From the NCBI GenBank assembly GCA_003443635.1, contig CP031964.1:248001-312000 (forward strand): a stretch of DNA of 64,000 nucleotides, read 5' to 3'. The position numbers and the translations under genes are program-made. The notes beneath the pieces are model-generated. The model made no database searches. It had not been told where the DNA came from and saw only the letters and a list, made by a program, of their open reading frames with translations. Origin of the DNA: Flavobacteriaceae bacterium. Its GTDB lineage: Bacteria; Bacteroidota; Bacteroidia; Flavobacteriales; Flavobacteriaceae. Shown one piece after another: positions 8,601-17,715 of this stretch; the first letter of the stretch is position 1, and the number at the start of each line of letters is the position of its first letter.

Positions 8601-11584
8601 GAAGTAGATTGTGATGGTGCTGAAGTTAACACTTGCTCTCCAGGATCTGTAAAATCTCCATTTCTATTATAATCTATCCATACAGAATACGCTTCGTTAT
8701 AAACTGTCCCTGTCCATGTTGGTGTTATTGTAATTGTATATTGTTCTTCTTTAGTTAGTACTGTAGAGATATTTGTAAAATCTGTATATACTTGTCCAGT
8801 AGAACTATTATCAATCGTATTTAATTGTACTCTACTTATAAATTCTTCACTTGCGTTTCCACTAGCTGAATCACAATACGTAATTGGTGCTTCATCTAAT
8901 GTTGTAAATGCTGTTGAGCTACTATATGCAGAATTATTACCTGAACCACATTTACTTCTTACTTGTACTTCATAATCTGTAGAAGCTGTAAGTCCAGTAA
9001 GATTAGAATTAGCTGTTGCTAAATCTAAAATATCTGTCCAAGTAGAAGTGCCGACAACTCTATATCTTAAATCATAAGTTGCTGAAGGAATACTATTCCA
9101 ATTAATCGTCGCTTCAGTTTGAGTAATCCCAGATGCTACAACATTTGTTGGCACAGATGTTACACATGGAACTGAAACTCCTGTAATTGTAAAATCATCT
9201 ATAAAAAATCCGCTGTAATCTGTCGAGTAATTTTCTGGTCTATTGTTACTATCTGTTCTAAATCTAAAACGAATTTGAGCATTGGTAGCATTTAATAAAA
9301 AACTATTATGTGTTGCATCTACAACTATTTCTTCCATAACCCATTTATTCATTTGGTCACCATCATAAACACGCCCAGAACTATTGTTTTGCTGAAAGGA
9401 TTCATTAGTACTAGCCTTATCAGCATGATCATTATTAGATGCTGGAGCTTCTGGCTTATTATAAACACCACACAATGGTTGCCATGTAGTTCCATTAGTT
9501 GAACCTTCAATTTCAACAAAATCAAAATTACGTTCTAAATCCCATCTTGAATAAAATTGAATAATTACTTCACTAGAACTCGAAAAATCGAAAGTACCTG
9601 CCGAAGTCAATGTACTATTTGCGTTATTAGCATATGGTACAGTTGATCCAGATTTTATTGCTGTAGTTCCTGAAAATGGATTCGTTGTAGAAGTCACCCA
9701 ATTCCCCCCAGAAACAGTCCAATTACTTAATCCGTCTGTATCTGGGTTATCGGAAAATATTATGTTAGGTTGGTATATTTTTTCAAAATTAGCATCATAA
9801 AATACAACACCATTACCATTAGATAGTTTTACATTATACTCTATTTTTTCATTTGGCTGAATCCCAGCATTTAATTGTAATTGTGCAGTAATATTACGTT
9901 GTTCTAAAATAGTCATCCCTGTTTGTACACTAGGTGACGTAATAGAAGTTATATTAAGAGACACTGGTGTTACAGTTAATGTAAAATCGCTATTGGTTTG
10001 CCCTATACGCTCAATACCAAATTCAAGGTTAGATGTTAAATTAGAGATATTTGTTTTCGTTAAGTCGTTAAGTTTTGCATACTGACCCGCATAATATGCA
10101 TTCATCAGATTAATTCGCATGGCACGTTTTGCAATAGGGACAATATTAACTGGGTTAGGCCAAAAACCTCCTTCACTTCCTAGGCCATGCTCTGGCGTAG
10201 ATGCTAAAATATTACGTCCTGACCCTACAGATCCATTTCCATCAGTAGTACCTCCTAACATCCAATCGTCTGCAATACCATTAGCTGGTGTAAAAATAGT
10301 AGCTCCAGATACATAGCGATTAAATCGAGTCATATCTTCATGCCATTTATGCATTTCATCTTCTCTACCAGATACTCTAGATGGTATTCCTCCATAAGGG
10401 TGTGGAATTGAATTTGCAGAAGAGTGATGCATTAATGCGGTTTCAAAATTTCGCGATAATACAAAATCTCTTAAGATTCTTGATTCAGGTTCTGAAAAAG
10501 CAGATGGTCCTCTATAAGAATCACTACTTGGTGTTCCTGAAGATCCATTAGAGTCTCCCGCAGATCCAAATAAATAATCAAAATTTCTATTTAAATCTAC
10601 TCCTCTATTCGTATTATTTGAACTTGTACTTCCAGAATCTCCAGAATTTACTCTTAAATTTTTTCTTTGTAGACCTCCTCCATTTGGAGTAATAATTTCA
10701 TTCCATCTCAATCCATCTGGATTTACTACTGGAACAAAATACATTTCATTATTATCTACTAAATTTTTAATTGCTGGGTCAGAATTATAGTTTTCTAACA
10801 AGTACCACATATAAAAAAGGTTACTCATTAAACTACTTACTTCTCTAGCATGAATCATAGATGTATATAATACCTCTGGCTCATTTGCTTCATCTGTATC
10901 AGGGTTATCGGAAATACGCACATAATATACTGTTTGTCCAGGAAATGTGGCACTACCTAAAGTGTTTCCTCTAGTTAGCTCTCCAGTTGGTGAAGCATCC
11001 ATTTTAACAGAAATAAGATTAGGGTATAATGCCCTCATTTGATCTAGTTCAGCTTCTACTTGACTTACTGTGAGACAGCCTCCAAAAGAATTAGGAGCTG
11101 GATTTGGGTTTAAATTAAAATTAGCAGGAACTGCCCAATCAACTTCATCACACTCGGCATATTGTAAAAAGTTGTCTGTTGTTGTACTAGTAATTGAAGC
11201 AGCTGAAGCAATAGTTCCATCTAAATTAATATCTGAAATTTGTGAAATAGATGGAGTTAACGACTTTTCTATGGTCAACTGTGACCTAGCTAATTCAATA
11301 TTTTGAGTAATTCTTTCGTCATAGTATTTTATTAAATCTTCGATTTCTACTGTGTAATTAATTCCGCTTTCGTTTAATTTCTCCAATTCAAACCCTGAGA
11401 GTTCTAGTTGGATAGAGTTGTTCTTAAAAATAGCTCCACATTTTAAATCGATACCTTGTTCTAATAACAAGTTAATTGTGCTTTGTGAGTCACTGGGTAC
11501 AATTATTCTTTTATGCGTACTTTGAGATAAAATAATTTGTACAAAAAAGAATAGCCCAACAGTAATGAGGGTAGTTTTTTTCAT
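5444..11584 (-). CDS. Giant secreted M14 zinc carboxypeptidase with FN3, GEVED and MAM modules and a T9SS sorting domain
   Basis: A 2046-residue protein. Order: signal peptide (1-20), propeptide, and an M14 peptidase domain at about 165-500. Zinc ligands are H245 and E248 (HARE) and a His at 386/387; NPDG lies at 288 and substrate-binding DLNRNF at 330-335; the likely catalytic Glu is E465 in STPEHGLGSEGGFWP. Next come a beta-sandwich region, one FN3, a GEVED domain (ending FGEVEDYTIVI), six FN3 repeats, two MAM-like domains, and a C-terminal sorting domain beginning NDIVLYPNPV and ending TKRFIKR. The sorting domain implies export by the type IX system and surface attachment or release. It probably digests peptides outside the cell, with the FN3/MAM array acting as spacer or adhesive part. 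The array is partly identical at DNA level to the next gene. Confidence 0.93.
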   Translation of the reverse strand: MKKTTLITVGLFFFVQIILSQSTHKRIIVPSDSQSTINLLLEQGIDLKCGAIFKNNSIQLELSGFELEKLNESGINYTVEIEDLIKYYDERITQNIELARSQLTIEKSLTPSISQISDINLDGTIASAASITSTTTDNFLQYAECDEVDWAVPANFNLNPNPAPNSFGGCLTVSQVEAELDQMRALYPNLISVKMDASPTGELTRGNTLGSATFPGQTVYYVRISDNPDTDEANEPEVLYTSMIHAREVSSLMSNLFYMWYLLENYNSDPAIKNLVDNNEMYFVPVVNPDGLRWNEIITPNGGGLQRKNLRVNSGDSGSTSSNNTNRGVDLNRNFDYLFGSAGDSNGSSGTPSSDSYRGPSAFSEPESRILRDFVLSRNFETALMHHSSANSIPHPYGGIPSRVSGREDEMHKWHEDMTRFNRYVSGATIFTPANGIADDWMLGGTTDGNGSVGSGRNILASTPEHGLGSEGGFWPNPVNIVPIAKRAMRINLMNAYYAGQYAKLNDLTKTNISNLTSNLEFGIERIGQTNSDFTLTVTPVSLNITSITSPSVQTGMTILEQRNITAQLQLNAGIQPNEKIEYNVKLSNGNGVVFYDANFEKIYQPNIIFSDNPDTDGLSNWTVSGGNWVTSTTNPFSGTTAIKSGSTVPYANNANSTLTSAGTFDFSSSSEVIIQFYSRWDLERNFDFVEIEGSTNGTTWQPLCGVYNKPEAPASNNDHADKASTNESFQQNNSSGRVYDGDQMNKWVMEEIVVDATHNSFLLNATNAQIRFRFRTDSNNRPENYSTDYSGFFIDDFTITGVSVPCVTSVPTNVVASGITQTEATINWNSIPSATYDLRYRVVGTSTWTDILDLATANSNLTGLTASTDYEVQVRSKCGSGNNSAYSSSTAFTTLDEAPITYCDSASGNASEEFISRVQLNTIDNSSTGQVYTDFTNISTVLTKEEQYTITITPTWTGTVYNEAYSVWIDYNRNGDFTDPGEQVLTSAPSQSTSISGNFVVPVGAVENSTRMRVSMKYNAAPTPCETFQFGEVEDYTIVIQGSGPDIEAPSAPTNLVANNTAQTTTDLSWSASTDNVGVTGYDVLQDGTVIATVTGLTYQVTGLIESTDYQFSIVAKDAADNVSVASNVVNVTTLDPPDTESPSAPTNLVANNTTQTTTDLSWTASTDNVGVTDYDILQDGTNIATVTGLTHQVTGLTASTSYNFSIVAKDAAGNVSIASNIVNIVTPDTESPTAPTNLIANNITQTSTDLNWTASTDNVGVTEYDVSQDGIIIANVTGTTYQVTGLIESTSYSFSITAKDAAGNVSPASNVENITTLDPPDTESPSAPESLVSSNTTFNSTDLSWGASTDNVGVTGYDVLQDGVVIATVANTTYQVTGLSGDTSYAFIVRAEDAAGNESANSNTVNVTTLTPPDTQSPSAPTNLTASGTTLTTTDLSWGASTDNVGVTGYDVLRDGIVIATVTGTNYQAVGLTESTSYAFVVRAEDAAGNQSGNSNTVNVTTLTPPDTQAPSAPTNLTASNTTQTSTDLSWTQSTDNVGVTSYDVSQDGIVVATVTGTNYQVTGLTASTSYAFTVRAEDAAGNQSGNSNTVNVTTLDIPTNTGCSNGINSFPYSEGFESGLGTWTQSTADDNNWTVNSGGTPSQGTGPSSAIEGSSYVFVEASVNGTGFPNIRSILNSPCFDLSNLTEATFTFQNHMFGSNDFGSIDLEISDDDGATWTSIWSRTGNQGNQWNTANVDLTSYVGGSVQLRFNRVTGGIWQADFALDNISLTEGAPEPPTGCSGGITSFPYEESFENNLGAWTQSTADDINWTVDANGTPSNGTGPSSAIDGNSYVYVEASGQGTGFPNMRAILNSPCFDLSNETSATFDFNYHMFGSNDFGSIVLEASNDSGLTWTSLWSLTGNQGNQWNTANIDLTLYVGGSVQLRFNRVTGGTWQADFALDNVELNTSSVAQQVENPILSNQNSLSSINDIVLYPNPVQGNTLNVSSNFDDLSYEVYNIIGQVVSKGKVINKVINVSELTSAVYHIRFTTGEETITKRFIKR
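6267..7620 (-). repeat. Long direct repeat, copy A (about 1354 bp)
   Basis: It matches 12693-14046 at a constant offset of 6426 bases, with no difference found on line-by-line comparison. It encodes FN3 modules 4-6 and the first MAM domain of the carboxypeptidase. Similarity stops abruptly at both ends, at domain boundaries. Confidence 0.9.
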
Positions 11585-11797
11585 CGTGTATTAATTGGTT
11601 AAATGGAAAATATTAATTAATCCTAGCTTGAAGTTACATTTTTTTCGAAGTTAAATAACTTCTAAAGTCAACTATTTATGGATTACAATTAAATTTACGG
11701 TTTTACCGTAATATCACTTACTTATATTCTTACATTTTGTTAAAATTTAAAAAACTATGTTCTATTTTTAAGAAATTGTTTATTAAATCATCATATA
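11585..11797. other. Intergenic region between the two T9SS cargo genes
   Basis: About 210 AT-rich bases with no ORF of note. They contain a 16-base near-palindrome (7-base arms GAAGTTA/TAACTTC at 11647-11662) and a perfect hairpin TTACGGT-TTT-ACCGTAA at 11695-11711 that lacks a T-run. Either could be a protein-binding site upstream of the carboxypeptidase gene. No clear TAnnTTTG was found. Confidence 0.4.
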
Positions 11798-11831
11798 CAA
11801 AAAAGCCCAGGTTATTACACCTGGGTCTTTT
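11798..11831 (-). terminator. Intrinsic terminator of the BNR-propeller gene
   Basis: CCCAGGT (11806-11812) pairs with ACCTGGG (11819-11825). Read on the minus strand, the stem is followed by a run of six T. It lies just downstream of the stop codon at 11855. Confidence 0.85.
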
Positions 11832-11848
11832 AAAGGTTGGTTAGTTAT

Positions 11849-12083
11849 AATTAATTATCGCTTAATAAAACGTTTAGTTATTGTTTCTTCTCCTGTAGTA
11901 AATCTTATATGATATACTGCTGAAGTTAATTCACTAACATTTATTACCTTATTAATCACCTTTCCTTTTGAGACTACTTGACCTATAATATTATAAACCT
12001 CATAACTCAAATCATCAAAATTTGATGATACATTTAATGTATTACCCTGTACTGGATTTGGATATAGTACAATGTCATTAATA
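11849..12083 (-). repeat. Sorting-domain repeat, copy B (about 235 bp)
   Basis: This is the partner of 5438-5672. It encodes the T9SS sorting domain of the propeller protein. The protein stretch from NDIVLYPNPV to the end is identical in the two proteins. Confidence 0.85.
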
Positions 12084-15000
12084 TCTAAATTATTACCAAA
12101 TAATCTCCTATCATCATCTTCTTCTCCTGAAGTACTTGCCGAAGCTGTTAAGCTTAATTGATCTACAGCCATATCACTCCTAAAGCCATTTCCTGTCGTT
12201 CCTGATAATCTTAACTTGATCACCTGCCCATCATATGCACCTAAATCAACCGTTCTCTGTAACCATGCAGCTCCATTACTACCCTGTTGTTGTCCAGTTA
12301 GTGTCGTTAATGTTGTCCAACTTGATCCATTATCATCACTCACATCTAATCGTAGACTTCCCATATTAGATCCAAACATATGATAGTAGAAAGAAAAACT
12401 AGCATTCTGACTATTCGTTAAATCAAAACATGGGCTTATTAGATTTACTGTCGCATTTGGTCCAGGATCTCGATTGTTAGATGCTTCTGTAAAGAAATAG
12501 TTTCCTCCTCCTGTAAAATCATTCGATGGCCCTGTACTATTTGATGGAGTTCCATTAGCATCTAATGTCCAATTCCCTTGATCTGCCGTATCTTGACTCC
12601 ATAACCCTATCCCTGAGTTAAACGTCTCTGTATATGGAAATGATGATACTGATGACCCTGTACATGCTGGCGGCGGTGGCGCTGCTCCATCTGTTAAACT
12701 AATATTGTCTAATGCAAAATCTGCTTGCCAAATGCCTCCCGTTACTCTATTAAATCGTAACTGTACACTTCCTCCAACATATGACGTTAAATCTACATTA
12801 GCTGTATTCCATTGATTACCCTGATTTCCTGTACGACTCCATATACTCGTCCATGTCGCTCCATCATCATCACTAATCTCTAAATCTATACTTCCAAAAT
12901 CATTTGATCCAAACATATGATTCTGAAACGTAAAGGTTGCTTCTGTTAAATTTGAAAGATCAAAACACGGTGAATTCAATATAGATCGAATATTTGGAAA
13001 GCCTGTCCCATTTACTGATGCTTCTACAAATACATATGAACTCCCCTCTATAGCAGACGATGGACCTGTCCCTTGTGATGGAGTGCCTCCTGAGTTTACC
13101 GTCCAATTGTTATCATCTGCTGTAGATTGGGTCCAAGTTCCTAATCCACTCTCAAAGCCTTCGCTATATGGGAAACTATTGATCCCATTCGAACATCCTG
13201 TATTTGTTGGAATATCTAATGTAGTAACATTGACTGTATTACTATTCCCCGACTGATTCCCTGCTGCGTCTTCTGCTCTTACTGTAAAAGCATAGCTTGT
13301 ACTCGCTGTTAATCCTGTCACTTGATAATTTGTACCTGTTACTGTTGCTACTACTATTCCGTCTTGTGATACATCATAACTCGTTACTCCTACATTATCT
13401 GTAGATTGTGTCCAACTTAAATCTGTACTCGTCTGTGTTGTATTACTCGCTGTTAAATTTGTCGGTGCACTAGGTGCTTGCGTGTCTGGTGGTGTTAATG
13501 TCGTTACATTTACTGTATTACTATTACCAGATTGATTCCCTGCTGCATCTTCTGCTCTTACTACAAAGGCATAACTCGTACTTTCTGTTAAGCCTACCGC
13601 TTGATAATTTGTGCCTGTGACTGTTGCTATTACTATCCCATCTCGCAATACATCATATCCTGTTACGCCTACATTATCTGTAGAAGCTCCCCAACTTAAA
13701 TCTGTGGTTGTAAGTGTTGTTCCTGACGCTGTTAAATTCGTCGGGGCACTCGGTGATTGTGTGTCTGGTGGTGTTAGCGTGGTTACATTTACTGTATTAC
13801 TATTCGCTGACTCATTTCCTGCTGCATCTTCTGCTCTCACTATAAATGCATATGATGTGTCTCCTGATAATCCTGTTACTTGATACGTCGTATTTGCTAC
13901 CGTTGCTATTACTACTCCATCTTGTAATACATCATAGCCTGTTACCCCCACATTATCTGTAGAAGCTCCCCAACTTAAATCTGTACTATTAAATGTCGTA
14001 TTACTAGACACCAAACTCTCAGGTGCACTAGGTGATTCTGTGTCTGCAGGTGCAGAAATCGTTAAATTAATATTATCAATAGCGATATCACTCGAAAAGC
14101 TATTAGCAGTTGTTCCTGATATTCTCAATCTAATCATTTGACCATCATATTGAGAAAGGTCTATAACTTGAGTTCTCCATGCTTCTCCATTAGTAACTTG
14201 TTGTTGGCCACTTATAGGGTTAGCTCCAGGATTTACTCCATTTGTTGCTATTGCTGTATTTGAAATAGCTGAATAAGTAGTTCCATTATCGGTACTTATT
14301 TCTATAACTAAGTCTCCCATTGTTGCTCCAAACATATGATAATCAAATGTAAATTGTGCATTCTGGCGTCCTGACAAATCAAAACATGGTGAGTTTAAAA
14401 TAGCTTGCATATTTGGGAAACCAACTCCATTCCCTGAAGATTCTGTATACAAATACTGTGAACCTACAGATGCACTTAATGGTCCTGTAGGGCCAGAAGT
14501 AACTGATGGTGTTGATCCACTTCTTTGAGTCCAATCTATATCATCTGCTGCAGATTGAGTCCATAGACCTAAACCACCTTCAAAGCTTTCAGAATAAGGA
14601 AATACCGATACTGATGGTCCTGTACATGGTACTGGAGCTCCTGCCTCTAATGTGGTTGCATTTATTGTATTACTTGCTGATGACGTATTTCCTGCACCAT
14701 CTTTAGCAACTATGCTAAATGCATATGTAGTGTTTGCTGTTAAACCAGTAGCTTGATAGTTAGTTCCTGGAACTGTAGCAATTACAACTCCATCTTGTGA
14801 TACGTCGTATGCTGTAACTCCTATATTATCTGTAGAAGCAGACCAATCCAAATCTATTGTAGTTTCTGTAATGTTAGAAGCTGTTAAATTTGCTGGTGCA
14901 GATGGCGCTTCCAAATCTACTACTGTTGTTGCTGTAAACGAGCCTGTAAACACACCTCTACCATAAGTAGATGCAATGATTATATGATCATTATCATTTC

Positions 15001-17503
15001 CATTTTTTGCCCAATAATCAAATGATGTTACACTTGCATCACTCATACCATTAAACGATTGCACCCAATTTGGATTTGCACTATTAAAGTTATCTGTAGT
15101 CCATACTCCCATTTGAGTTGCCACAATAGCTTCATTTCTACTTAGCGGATTTTGTAATATATCTCTAACTGGTAAATTTGGAAGATCTCCTTCTTTATTA
15201 TCCCAAGTTGCTCCCGCATCAGAAGAAGACCATACATTAACAACTCCATAGTTATGGACTGTAACCATTAAATCATTAGCAGTTACTCCATATCTTATAG
15301 AAGAAATTGAACCTACAAACGGTGTTGTAATCGTTGTAAAGTTTGCATTTGTATTTGTAACACCTGTTAATCTTAGCAATCCTCCGTTTGCCAATCCAAC
15401 ATGCCAAACATTATTTGCAAAAGGCGATGCTCTAAAAGCAGTTGGGCTTGCTGTTAATGCTGCATTTGTAATGCTACCATTTGTATTAGATGCAACATTA
15501 ATTGATTTAATTGCATTTTGAGTAGCATTTGAATTATTAGTTAATAAACGATTTGCATCACTATCATAACCCATTGGATTTACAAAATCTCCACGGCTTT
15601 GATCATTTGATAATGTTGTGGCTCCACCTTGACGTCTTCCTAATCCATTCCATGGTAAGCTAAATCTATAAATAACATTATTGACAAAAGTAGCAATCAT
15701 GTATTGGCCATCTTTATCTACAAACGTATAAAAACCATCACCATCAGATAACTCTTCTGATCCGTTTATTCCAGCTGTAGCATTTCTAAAAGCTTGACTA
15801 CCATTATCTTGAGCTCCAGCAGTAAAAATACCAGTAAGATCTCCTGTTCCATTTGGCCCTATTCCTGCTTTTACATATTGAGTTACATTGTAATTATTGT
15901 TTCTAACTCCTATGGCACTACCACTACTTTGTGCAGCAGACAAGTTTGATGCGTAATAAATACCTCCATCATTTCCAAAAACTGCTTGATTAGAATTTCC
16001 TGGTCTGAATGTCATTGCATGTTGATCTGCATGCACTAACGGAACTGGTAATGTATTAAGTCCTGGGTTGTTAGACCATTTTGAAATTTGTGTCCATGAA
16101 GAAGCACTATTTGTAGATCTAAATAAATCTATTCCTCCCACATAAAGAATATTATCGTTTGAAGGATCTACTTCAATCATTAGATCATAAAACGCTTGTC
16201 CTCTTGTAAAATCATTTGCAGAAATTCCATTATCAGCATCATTTGGTAATGCAGATGTACTAGTAGATGCAAATCCATTAGTAGTACTATAAATATGTAC
16301 TGGGCTACTAACTCCTTGAGTAAGAGCGTACATTTTATTTGCATTAGTAGAAGATACTGCTATTTCTACTCTATTAGAATCTGTAAGAGGTGAGCCTCCA
16401 GCTTCTGTCCAAGTACTTCCGTTAGTAGAGCTAAATACTCTACCTCCACCTCCACCTCCAATACCTGGTGTTGTTATCGTACCCATCCATAATTTATTAT
16501 CTGCACCTATTTCAAAGTCATTAGGTATAAAGTTATATGTTGCTCCACTAAAATCAAATTGCATATTAGCAGATTCTACTCTACTCCATGTAGTTCCTCC
16601 ATTAGTGGATCTATATAAACCAGCTGTTTGTAACCCTAGCCAGTTTGTCGGATTAGATGCATCACCATATACATGAGCTCCAACTCCTACGAATAATTCT
16701 GTAGATGAGCCATTGTCCCAAGCAATTATATCATTAACATAATATATTCCAGATAAAAATAAGTTTGATGCGTTAAAATCAAATGTTGTAGCTCCAGCTG
16801 GCGGAATATTTATTGCATTCCAAGTATTACCCCCATCTGTTGATTTGTAAACTCCATTACCAACTACATCTCCTGCAGTATATTGTTCTCCTGTACCTAC
16901 ATACCATGTGTTAGAGTTTCTAGGGTCAACAGTTATTGATGTTACAGATAAATTTCCTGGTACGTTTTGTATTCTAGACCATGATGAGGATGCTGAAGTA
17001 ATATCGTTGTTAACCCAAAGACCTCCACTAACACCTCCAGCAAAAACTCTTCTATTGCTAGTATCATTAGGATCAAAAAGCATCACTCTTGTTCGCCCCC
17101 CTACATCATTGGGGCCTCTTTCATCCCAAGAATTTGTACTACTACTCCCTGGTGTAGAGCTAATTACTAAATCTCCTAAATTAGATCCATTAGAACGATT
17201 ACTCTTAATTTGATTTTGTAACTCTACAAGTTCTCCATCATCTAATTTTCCTGTAGATGGATTTACAGAAAGCTCCCACATTTGTTCATAATATCTGTTT
17301 GGAGGAAGTCCCTGTGCTTTACGCTCTTTCTTATTAAGCTTGATAGTTTCTTTAAAGGGGCTGTTTTTAAGTATTTCAGCATGTTTTTCCCTTAACTCTT
17401 CTACAGAATACTCTGTATTAGAAGGTGTTTTCGTGGTAAAAATAAAAGCTAATAAAGCTACTATTGTAATAGAGCTTATTAGCCAAAGTAATTTTTTTTT
17501 CAT
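11855..17503 (-). CDS. Giant secreted BNR/Asp-box beta-propeller protein with FN3 and MAM modules and a T9SS sorting domain
   Basis: An 1882-residue protein. An N-terminal hydrophobic export signal (about 5-24) is followed by a linker rich in charged residues, then a propeller region at about 125-860 with Asp-box motifs such as STDGGNTW, STNGGTTW and SSDAGATW. This fold is seen in sialidase/VPS10-type propellers, but no catalytic glycosidase set was recognised. Then come one FN3, one MAM-like domain, three FN3, two more MAM-like domains, and the sorting domain ending TKRFIKR. It is likely a surface-exposed or released T9SS substrate, with the propeller binding or processing a polymer. It lies upstream of the carboxypeptidase gene in the same direction, but its own terminator separates the two. 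Confidence 0.9.
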   Translation of the reverse strand: MKKKLLWLISSITIVALLAFIFTTKTPSNTEYSVEELREKHAEILKNSPFKETIKLNKKERKAQGLPPNRYYEQMWELSVNPSTGKLDDGELVELQNQIKSNRSNGSNLGDLVISSTPGSSSTNSWDERGPNDVGGRTRVMLFDPNDTSNRRVFAGGVSGGLWVNNDITSASSSWSRIQNVPGNLSVTSITVDPRNSNTWYVGTGEQYTAGDVVGNGVYKSTDGGNTWNAINIPPAGATTFDFNASNLFLSGIYYVNDIIAWDNGSSTELFVGVGAHVYGDASNPTNWLGLQTAGLYRSTNGGTTWSRVESANMQFDFSGATYNFIPNDFEIGADNKLWMGTITTPGIGGGGGGRVFSSTNGSTWTEAGGSPLTDSNRVEIAVSSTNANKMYALTQGVSSPVHIYSTTNGFASTSTSALPNDADNGISANDFTRGQAFYDLMIEVDPSNDNILYVGGIDLFRSTNSASSWTQISKWSNNPGLNTLPVPLVHADQHAMTFRPGNSNQAVFGNDGGIYYASNLSAAQSSGSAIGVRNNNYNVTQYVKAGIGPNGTGDLTGIFTAGAQDNGSQAFRNATAGINGSEELSDGDGFYTFVDKDGQYMIATFVNNVIYRFSLPWNGLGRRQGGATTLSNDQSRGDFVNPMGYDSDANRLLTNNSNATQNAIKSINVASNTNGSITNAALTASPTAFRASPFANNVWHVGLANGGLLRLTGVTNTNANFTTITTPFVGSISSIRYGVTANDLMVTVHNYGVVNVWSSSDAGATWDNKEGDLPNLPVRDILQNPLSRNEAIVATQMGVWTTDNFNSANPNWVQSFNGMSDASVTSFDYWAKNGNDNDHIIIASTYGRGVFTGSFTATTVVDLEAPSAPANLTASNITETTIDLDWSASTDNIGVTAYDVSQDGVVIATVPGTNYQATGLTANTTYAFSIVAKDGAGNTSSASNTINATTLEAGAPVPCTGPSVSVFPYSESFEGGLGLWTQSAADDIDWTQRSGSTPSVTSGPTGPLSASVGSQYLYTESSGNGVGFPNMQAILNSPCFDLSGRQNAQFTFDYHMFGATMGDLVIEISTDNGTTYSAISNTAIATNGVNPGANPISGQQQVTNGEAWRTQVIDLSQYDGQMIRLRISGTTANSFSSDIAIDNINLTISAPADTESPSAPESLVSSNTTFNSTDLSWGASTDNVGVTGYDVLQDGVVIATVANTTYQVTGLSGDTSYAFIVRAEDAAGNESANSNTVNVTTLTPPDTQSPSAPTNLTASGTTLTTTDLSWGASTDNVGVTGYDVLRDGIVIATVTGTNYQAVGLTESTSYAFVVRAEDAAGNQSGNSNTVNVTTLTPPDTQAPSAPTNLTASNTTQTSTDLSWTQSTDNVGVTSYDVSQDGIVVATVTGTNYQVTGLTASTSYAFTVRAEDAAGNQSGNSNTVNVTTLDIPTNTGCSNGINSFPYSEGFESGLGTWTQSTADDNNWTVNSGGTPSQGTGPSSAIEGSSYVFVEASVNGTGFPNIRSILNSPCFDLSNLTEATFTFQNHMFGSNDFGSIDLEISDDDGATWTSIWSRTGNQGNQWNTANVDLTSYVGGSVQLRFNRVTGGIWQADFALDNISLTDGAAPPPPACTGSSVSSFPYTETFNSGIGLWSQDTADQGNWTLDANGTPSNSTGPSNDFTGGGNYFFTEASNNRDPGPNATVNLISPCFDLTNSQNASFSFYYHMFGSNMGSLRLDVSDDNGSSWTTLTTLTGQQQGSNGAAWLQRTVDLGAYDGQVIKLRLSGTTGNGFRSDMAVDQLSLTASASTSGEEDDDRRLFGNNLDINDIVLYPNPVQGNTLNVSSNFDDLSYEVYNIIGQVVSKGKVINKVINVSELTSAVYHIRFTTGEETITKRFIKR
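12693..14046 (-). repeat. Long direct repeat, copy B (about 1354 bp)
   Basis: This is the partner of 6267-7620. It encodes the three later FN3 modules and the second MAM domain of the propeller protein. The two copies have the same orientation and reading frame, so recombination between them would join the two genes in frame. Confidence 0.9.
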
Positions 17504-17582
17504 TGGTTAGTGTTTAAAATGGTTTGTGTTAAAATTTCCTTAAAGATGTTAAAAAAATGTTTAATCTCTTACAAAGTGCAAG

Positions 17583-17631
17583 AATTTTCGATGAATTACA
17601 TTTAAATGACAGAAATTTTCGATGAATTACA
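17583..17631. repeat. Pair of 18-bp direct repeats upstream of the ABC ATPase gene
   Basis: AATTTTCGATGAATTACA occurs at 17583-17600 and again at 17614-17631, a period of 31 bases, about three helical turns. It lies in the 212-base divergent region between the propeller gene and the ABC gene. The spacing suggests two binding sites for one regulator. Confidence 0.5.
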
Positions 17632-17670
17632 CTTTTCTATAACATTTCAATAAATTAAATATTCTCTGTT

Positions 17671-17707
17671 TTGTTATAAAAATATCCTATCTTGTTATAA
17701 AAAATAT
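17671..17707 (+). repeat. Second direct-repeat pair at the presumed ABC gene promoter
   Basis: TTGTTATAAAAATAT (17671-17685) recurs as TTGTTATAAAAAATAT (17692-17707), only 9 bases before the start codon. TATCTTG between and across the repeats is a weak promoter-like match. Confidence 0.4.
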
Positions 17708-17715
17708 ATCATCCA

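Noticed and set aside
7185..13883. Two identical 90-residue plus-strand ORFs (7185-7457 and 13611-13883)
   Set aside because: They are antisense shadows within the long direct repeat inside the two T9SS genes. Their identity only reflects the repeated DNA.
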